A DNA stretch of 64,000 bases from assembly GCA_946807835.1 (NCBI GenBank), contig OX327704.1:6448001-6512000 (forward strand), read 5' to 3'. The stretch's first letter is position 1. Each line of letters begins with the position of its first letter. Shown one piece after another: positions 58,651 to 64,000 of the stretch. Made by a program: the position numbers and the translations under genes. This DNA comes from Ailanthus altissimus. Lineage: Eukaryota > Streptophyta > Magnoliopsida > Sapindales > Simaroubaceae. The notes beneath the pieces are model-generated. The model was given only the letters and a program-made list of their open reading frames with translations, was not told the DNA's origin and ran no database searches.

Positions 58651-59091
58651 GAAAAATGCTAATTCTGCCTTATATTACTATCAAGGTTTTAGCTGCTAAT
58701 GATATTATGTTGCTAAACTAGTTAACTTCAAAGAACTTAAAGAACATTGTGGGATTTCTTACATAGGATGCTTCTGTAAATGGAGTGGTTGGCATCTTTA
58801 AATGTCCAGGACACAAAAGATATAAATGCAGTGAAAAGCAAGACATTATTGGAGCTTGAAACTGTTCATTGCTGCTATTGTCCATGCATACGGGAAACAG
58901 TAGCTGCAATATATAAAAGCCATAACGTTAAATGTGTGTGCAGTGTTATTACATCTATGTGTGCTTAAAAGAAATGGTGTTTTTTTGTGGCATGAGAGCA
59001 CTGAATGCTAGTGGAGTTCAGTGTCAGACAGTTGTTTTTAATAGAACATGAAAGAGTGAGTAATCTCGAAATTGCTGAAAGCTGAATTGAG

Positions 59092-59113
59092 GAAGAGAGA
59101 GAGAGTTATATAA
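59092..59113 (-). promoter_or_regulatory. Putative core promoter of the IQD gene: TATA box and pyrimidine patch
   Basis: The minus strand reads CTTATATAACTCTCTCTCTC followed by TTCC. It has a TATATAA box (59106-59113) and then a CT-rich patch of the kind found at plant start sites. The predicted 5' leader would be about 430 bases without obvious introns. Confidence 0.45.
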
Positions 59114-59119
59114 GCTTTT

Positions 59120-59935
59120 TAGCTTTATTACTAGTTTCTTTGATAAAGAACTGAAAAACTCTCATGACTTCACGGGTTTGCGATAGCTACAGTATAATAA
59201 TGGTACTCCTTTTGGGATCCGGGACTGGCATTTGTATTTATGTGATAATCTAATGCGTTGCGTTGAGCTTGTAATTAATGGTTAAATGGTTAATCTTTTT
59301 TAAAATATTTTATTAATTATTTATTTATAAGTATGAATTTTGTTTGGCGATGAACACAGAAATAGAATCTTGGTCTTCCTAAAGAATGCGGTGACTTTGG
59401 AAAGGCATTTCTGCCTTAATTAATTTAACGAAATTTTGAACTCTTCCGATTACCCTTAAAGGAAATGAATTAAAACCTACCATAATGTTTTACCAAAAGG
59501 AACTTATTAATAATCAAGAGTTACGTGCTAAGTGGACAGTAGACCAGTCAAACTTACTTGAATCGTCTTCAGCTTTTATCACGTTGTTTTTGTAATACTG
59601 TTAATTAGGGTTATTGGCCAAGCAAGAGAGTGAATTTTTTGTAAAAAAAAAAAAGAAAAGGAAAAGGGTTAGATTCGCCTTCCTTGGGTTGCATTTCCAT
59701 TGTAGTTGTTGAAGACCGAAGCAGTCAGCTTGCTTTCCTAAGTCCTAATAATTATGCTGACACATATTTTCCCTAGCCTTTTTTTTATTATTAATTTATT
59801 CTTTCATTTATATTTTTCCAAACCTTGCATCGATGCTCCAAATTCAGATAGAAGCCATGCGTTTAGATCACCAATTGTAGAGATTTGAGATTTCGAACCT
59901 CATGATGTTTATTTTCATTTCTTTCTTTATTTACT
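59120..59935. other. Upstream intergenic region of the IQD gene
   Basis: No other gene is recognised. It is AT-rich with short homopolymer runs (A-run at 59641-59653). Confidence 0.4.
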
Positions 59936-60204
59936 GAAAAATTGTCACTTTAATCCATGTATTTTATTAAATTACTCATGATATTCTTAATATTTTAAAA
60001 ATTACTAATTGAATCATTTAGTGATAAGAATAATAATTTAGTCTAAATTCGGAAAAACTTGAAATTCTTTAAAAACTTGAAAAATAGGATTTTCTTTTTC
60101 AAATTCAAGTTTTATTCTTGAGTTTTGTCTTCTTTTTTTTTATATATAAAAGAAGTCCTAAATTAATTCTTAAAATTTTTAATCTTATATATATTAAAAA
60201 AATT

Positions 60205-60470
60205 TATTTATTTATTTATTTTATCACCTTTTATTGATATATTGATTATATTTATGAAAACAATTGTAAAAAGATTGTTTCGGAAAAGATATTGCTCATT
60301 TTATGCAACATGAAATATGATTCATATACATATATTTAAAAAAAATTATATTTATTCATTAATTTTTCACCTTTTAGTGATATATTCGTATTTATGAAGA
60401 AAAAAAATGTGAGAAGATTGTTTGGGTGAAAGATATTGTTCATTTTATACAATATGAAATATGAATCATG
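60205..60470. repeat. Direct repeat of about 120 bp inside the inverted-repeat element
   Basis: Blocks CACCTTTTATTGATATATT, AAAGATATTGCTCATTTTAT and CAACATGAAATATGA (60225-60320) recur as CACCTTTTAGTGATATATT, AAAGATATTGTTCATTTTAT and CAATATGAAATATGA (60368-60465). Confidence 0.85.
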
Positions 60471-60552
60471 TTAGTATTCATTTAAGATAATTAAAAAACA
60501 TATGACACATTGTCGCTCTCGAGTCTTGATCTATTAAATCATCAATCATATA

Positions 60553-60620
60553 CTCCTCCTCCTCCTACTACTATTACTACTACTACTACTACTAATAATA
60601 ATAATAATAATAATAATAAT
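60553..60620. repeat. Compound trinucleotide microsatellite (TCC)n-(TAC)n-(TAA)n
   Basis: About 68 bp of consecutive trinucleotide runs, starting TCCTCCTCC, passing through TACTACTAC and ending TAATAATAA. Confidence 0.95.
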
Positions 60621-61052
60621 GAATATTGTACTAATTATTATAAATATTAGTAGTATTTTTAACAATATTTAACAATAGATTATTAATAAACTATATAATT
60701 TAACAATCACTTTATGAAACAAATATTCTAAAAGTTCAAATTTTATTAAAAAATAATTTTTTTTAAAGCAACAAGTTTAAATCTGAGTTGAATTACCTAG
60801 ATTCACCTAGACCTGAAAAAACTTAGGTTTCAGGTTTATACAAAAAACTCGAAACTAGATCAGGTTTTGCCATCCTTACTTAGGGACGAAATAGTCATAT
60901 TTCAGGGATGAAAGTAGTAGTCAAAAAAATATATTTCAAGAATGAAAGTGGTAGCAAAGAAACACCCTAAAGGATGTAATGAAGTTTTTTTGAAATATTA
61001 AAGACTAAATGAGTAATTCAATAAAATATAAGGATTAAATTGTCAATTTTCC

Positions 61053-61565
61053 TTATTATTTTTTTTAATACTAACATTTTAAGTGACATAATTTTAGTAT
61101 TTTTTTTCAACATTAATACATATTGTGCACGTGTCAATATGATTAACACAACTTTAATATTTTTTCTAAAATTGCAACATTTTAATTTTTTTTTCTTGGC
61201 TTTTAAAGGCATGCAATGTTTTTTGTCGTAGAAAAATGTTTTATGTATGAGGCGGGGTTTCTATTATTTCATGTTTAATTTAGGACTAAAATTCATGTTT
61301 GACATATTAGTTATAGATAAGGGCCACAATGGGATGAATCGAGGTAGAGATTACAATCTCTATCTTTATATTAGAATGGGGTGAGAATTCTTATCAGCTC
61401 TAACCTGATTTATGTAATTTGAATTTAGGCAGAAGGATCCCTAAATAGGGATAGAGATTCTCATGGATACCCTATATTTTTTTTAAAAACTTTTTACAAT
61501 ATTATTTTATTTGTATCAATTTAATTTTGTAAAATAATTTTCATCCTGCATATAAAATTTGAGAA
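61053..61565. other. Gene-free interval before Copia element 4
   Basis: AT-rich. Short opposed open frames at 61018-61231 are mirror images over T/A runs and have no domain. Confidence 0.45.
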
Positions 61566-62280
61566 TGTTGATTAAAAATCATTAGAATATGATTTGGAAA
61601 GCAAGCCAAGTACGTTGGGTACGCGAGGATCGAAGACGGACGCCAAAGGAGACGAAAGACACAAGAGGTGGTTCCTAGGTGTGGGCGTTGCGGTGCCTAG
61701 GTGTGGGCATTGCGGTGCCAGATCTTGAGTGTCGTGGCGCCCAAGTCAAAACCTGAGCAACGGCGCCAGGTGATTAGCGTCGCGGCGCCCAGACGATAAG
61801 CCCCAACTCCGCGGTGCCCAGCGCAGGGAATAGTTTCCCATTTTGATTCAACTTGTTTCGTCTCGCACTTGTTTCAGGACTCCGTAATACGACTCCCACA
61901 CATTTAGGATAAACCTAGGACATCCTAAATCCTATATAAATGCTCTCTAATGGCTTGTAAACATGACCTAAGACATCTTAGTAAAATCTTAGAGAGAAAA
62001 TACAAATCTTTGTGATCAAACATATTTTGTGATTCTTAGTGAGAGAAAATTCATTGGTTGCAAGAGAGAGTAATTATTTTATAAGTCTTTCTTATAAAAG
62101 ATATACTTTGTGAGTGCCTTGTGATTCAATAATAATAGTGTGTGATCTTGATCCGTCATGAACGTAGACAAGTTACCGAACGACATAAATTTTATGTGTT
62201 CTTCTTCTACCTTTCTCTTTTTAGTTTCTTAATTACTTATTCTGCATTATATTGCTTGTTTATGTGCTTTCGCTTCAACA
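61566..62280 (+). repeat. 5' LTR of Copia element 4
   Basis: It begins TGTTGATTAAAAATC and ends CGCTTCAACA (715 bp, TGTTG/CAACA ends). A TATA-like CCTATATAAATGCTC lies at 61931-61945. A GC-rich cassette of repeated GCGGCGCC/GTGGCGCCC words lies at 61685-61820. The second LTR is outside the window. Confidence 0.75.
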
Positions 62281-62283
62281 AAC

Positions 62284-62299
62284 TGGTATCAAAGCTTGG
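62284..62299 (+). other. Primer-binding site of Copia element 4
   Basis: TGGTATCAAAGCTTGG lies three bases after the LTR end. It is close to the complement of initiator methionine tRNA (TGGTATCAGAGC). Confidence 0.75.
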
Positions 62300-62311
62300 T
62301 TCTAAACAGAC

Positions 62312-63055
62312 ATGGCCACACTCAATTATGACATAGAGAAATTCACGGTATGAATAACTTCAATCTATGGTAGATGAAGATTAAGGCATTATTGGTGAGT
62401 TAACGGTTAGGCTCGGTATTAGAGGAGACTGCAACTCTATCAATGAAGAAGAGAAGATGCCAGAGTCATATAAAGTTGAAGCAAAAAGAAGGGACATTCA
62501 AGAAAGAGCTCACAGCACAATCATTCAATCATTAAGCAATGAAGTACTAAGGGAAGTAGTAGAAGAGACGACAACGATTGGTCTTTGGAATGAGCTTGAC
62601 TCCCTTTATATGAAAAAATCGTCAACCAACAGATTGCATATAAAGAAGAAGCTGTATCAGCTATCCATGTCAGAGGGGACACCAATGAAAGATCATATAG
62701 ACGCCTTCAATAAGATCATTCTTGATCTTAAGTCTATCAACATCAAGATAGAAGATGAAGATAAAGCAATTATCCTGCTGAGTTCACTACCAAAGGATTA
62801 TGAGCTTTGTTGATACGCTACTCTACGACAGATAGAGTTTAACGATGAGCGATGTGAAATTATCATTAAACTAAAGTTATTAGAAAAATAAATCGAGGGC
62901 AATACAGAAAGTCTATCTGTAAGAGAAAGGCCCTCATATAGAGATGAAAGGAAAAATGGCTCAAGATCAAAGTCTAGGACTCCTAGAAAGTATTATTGCT
63001 ATAAGAAATAGGGGCACTTTATAAAGGATTATCCAGAGAAAAAAGCACAAGACAA
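62312..63055 (+). pseudogene. Copia element 4 gag remnant (UBN2-type) with zinc knuckle
   Basis: The start MATLNYDIEKFTV at 62312 runs into a TGA at 62351. The main open stretch 62457-62813 reads the UBN2 gag core (ERAHSTIIQSLSNEVLREV, LWNELDSLYMKKSSTNRL, LSSLPKDYE). A TGA follows, then an arginine/serine-rich segment. The zinc knuckle near 62995-63035 reads CYKK-stop-GHFIKDYPEKK, with the second and last cysteines lost. The protein would form the element particle. Confidence 0.82.
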
Positions 63056-64000
63056 GAAGAAAGCGGATGCTGCGCTTACCTATAATGATAGCTATAACAG
63101 CGCAGAGATACTTGTCGCTACTGATGGTAAGAATGCTGAACAATGGATTCTTGAGTCTGGTTGTACATTTCACATGTGCTTGCACAAGTCTTGGTTTATA
63201 AATTTCCAACCCATTAGTGGTGGTAAGGTGTTAATAGGTAATGATGTTGCGTGTCAGATGATGGAAATTGGTAGTTTTAAACTTAGGCTGCATGATGGAC
63301 GAGTAAGAGAGTTGACAGATGTTAGATATGTTCCTGACCTCAAGAGGAACTTGATCTCATTAGGAACTTTAGACAAAAATAAGTGTTCTATTAGGATCGA
63401 CAGAGGGGTTTTGAGAGTATTGAAGTATTCCATTGTAGTAATAAGAGAAGAGAAGCACAAAGGTGTTTATGTGCTTAAGGGTGAAGTTGTGAGTGATTCT
63501 GAATTATTCTCTATAGATGATAAGAATATACAAACTAAGTTGTGGCATCTTAGACTAGTACACCTAGGCGAGAGAAACCTAAATAAGTTATTTAGCCAAA
63601 AGGCATTTGGTAAGGATAAGTTCTAGCTATTAGAGTTTTGTGAGCATTGTGTGCTTGGAAAAGCACATAGGGTGAGATTTAGTATCGACCAGTATAAGAC
63701 TAAGGGAACTCTTGACTACATACACTCGGATCTTTGGGGACCAGCTCAGACAGCTACTTGTGGTGGTGATAGGCATTTTCTCAGTTGATTGATGACTATT
63801 CAAAGAAGTTGTGAGTCTATGTGTTGAAGAGTAAGGATCAAGTGTTTGATGCATTCAAGACTTGAAAAGCTCTTGTTGAGAATCAGATTGGCAAAAGGGT
63901 GAAGAGGTTGAGAACTCATAATGGCCTTGAGTTTTGCAATAGAGAGTTTGATGAGTTTTGTGCTAAGCATAGGATTACAAAGCATAGAATGAAAAATCAA
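63056..64000 (+). pseudogene. Copia element 4 pol, 5' part: protease, GAG-pre-integrase, integrase start
   Basis: The protease box reads WILESGCTFHMCLHKSWF (about 63140-63195). Glutamate has replaced the catalytic aspartate. The open stretch 63174-63626 covers the linker and the first part of GAG-pre-integrase (LWHLRLVHLGERNLNKLF). After a TAG at 63624 the frame continues with CEHCVLGKAHRVRF and DYIHSDLWGPAQ, the integrase zinc-binding end and core start. A frameshift near 63780 leads to DDYSKKLWVYVLK-like sequence, and LRTHNGLEF near 63910-63940 has histidine where the second catalytic aspartate is expected. The rest lies outside the window. Confidence 0.85.

Larger units (their letters stand above)
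59936..61052. mobile_element. Inverted-repeat (MITE/fold-back-like) element upstream of the IQD gene
   Basis: GAAAAATTGTCACTTTAATCC at 59936 pairs with GGATTAAATTGTCAATTTTCC ending at 61052. Pairing extends about 65 bases inward (TGTATTTTATT-AAATTACTCAT against its complement near 61000-61030). The interior is AT-rich and non-coding, with a direct repeat and a trinucleotide microsatellite. No transposase is present. Confidence 0.62.
61566..64000 (+). mobile_element. Copia element 4, cut by the right window edge
   Basis: It runs LTR (61566-62280), primer-binding site, gag, zinc knuckle, protease, GAG-pre-integrase and the start of the integrase core on the plus strand. The wording of the protease-linker (GKVLIGNDVACQMMEIG; VRYVPDLKRNLISLGTLD) is that of Tork/Tnt1-like Copia elements and differs from elements 1-3. 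Stops and frameshifts are present, but it is less decayed than the other Copia copies. Confidence 0.88.

Noticed and set aside
1..64000. rRNA, tRNA, CRISPR arrays or organellar DNA insertions
   Set aside because: I looked for conserved rRNA words, tRNA-like cloverleaf stretches with A and B boxes, regular direct-repeat/spacer arrays and chloroplast gene wording, and saw none. The tRNA-like words found are retroelement primer-binding sites.

Overview
The window is nuclear DNA of a flowering plant, most likely a eudicot. It is very AT-rich and is dominated by decayed LTR retrotransposons of the Copia and Ty3/gypsy groups, a plant-type CACTA (EnSpm) transposon, fold-back elements and an AT-rich minisatellite. 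Only one ordinary host gene is visible. It is a five-exon gene on the minus strand (56662-58650) for an IQ67-domain (IQD) calmodulin-binding protein. The species cannot be named from the sequence alone.

Left part (1-21320). A minus-strand Copia element runs from beyond the left edge to 5461, with its 5' LTR at 4740-5461. Next comes a CACTA element at 5598-21317 (15.7 kb), with 29-bp terminal inverted repeats (27/29 identical) and an exact 3-bp target duplication, CAT. It carries broken remains of a TnpD-type transposase (13.27-16.64 kb), a transposase_24/TnpA-like region (17.1-18.7 kb) and a Ulp1/C48 cysteine-peptidase-like module (19.4-20.26 kb). A second, internally deleted Copia element (6244-10449) is nested in it.

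Middle (21544-38455). A minus-strand Ty3/gypsy element of the Tat type can be followed from its LTR (37122 to about 38455) and primer-binding site through gag, protease, reverse transcriptase and integrase. It has been split by several related LTRs (27.13-28.43, 28.66-30.02 and 31.06-34.57 kb). The last of these is itself interrupted by another LTR (31765-34017). Past the integrase, on the opposite strand, lie two related coiled-coil ORF remnants (23.5-24.2 and 25.2-26.5 kb). They fit the antisense extra ORFs known from Tat-lineage elements.

Right-middle (38.5-54.6 kb). This holds a long gene-free stretch, then a third Copia element (about 41.94-47.15 kb) split by a solo LTR with a perfect 5-bp target duplication (42202-43546). 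After it comes a region built of a compound AT-rich repeat, in one orientation from 47.29 to 52.06 kb and inverted from 52.43 to 54.59 kb. That region also contains a nearly fully palindromic fold-back element (47.38-48.42 kb), a half copy of its arm (51.08-51.30 kb) and a tandem array of a roughly 200-bp unit. It also contains an isolated 177-bp GC-rich, exon-like island (52675-52851).

Right end (54.6-64 kb). This holds a short TRIM-like LTR remnant, the IQD gene with a plausible TATA box and Y-patch, and a second inverted-repeat element upstream of the gene. A fourth Copia element (61566 to beyond the right edge) follows with LTR, primer-binding site, gag and the start of pol. All transposon coding regions seen here are interrupted by stops or frameshifts, and several have lost catalytic residues. 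The window therefore reads as an old, multiply nested repeat landscape around one conserved gene. No rRNA, tRNA or CRISPR feature was recognised.
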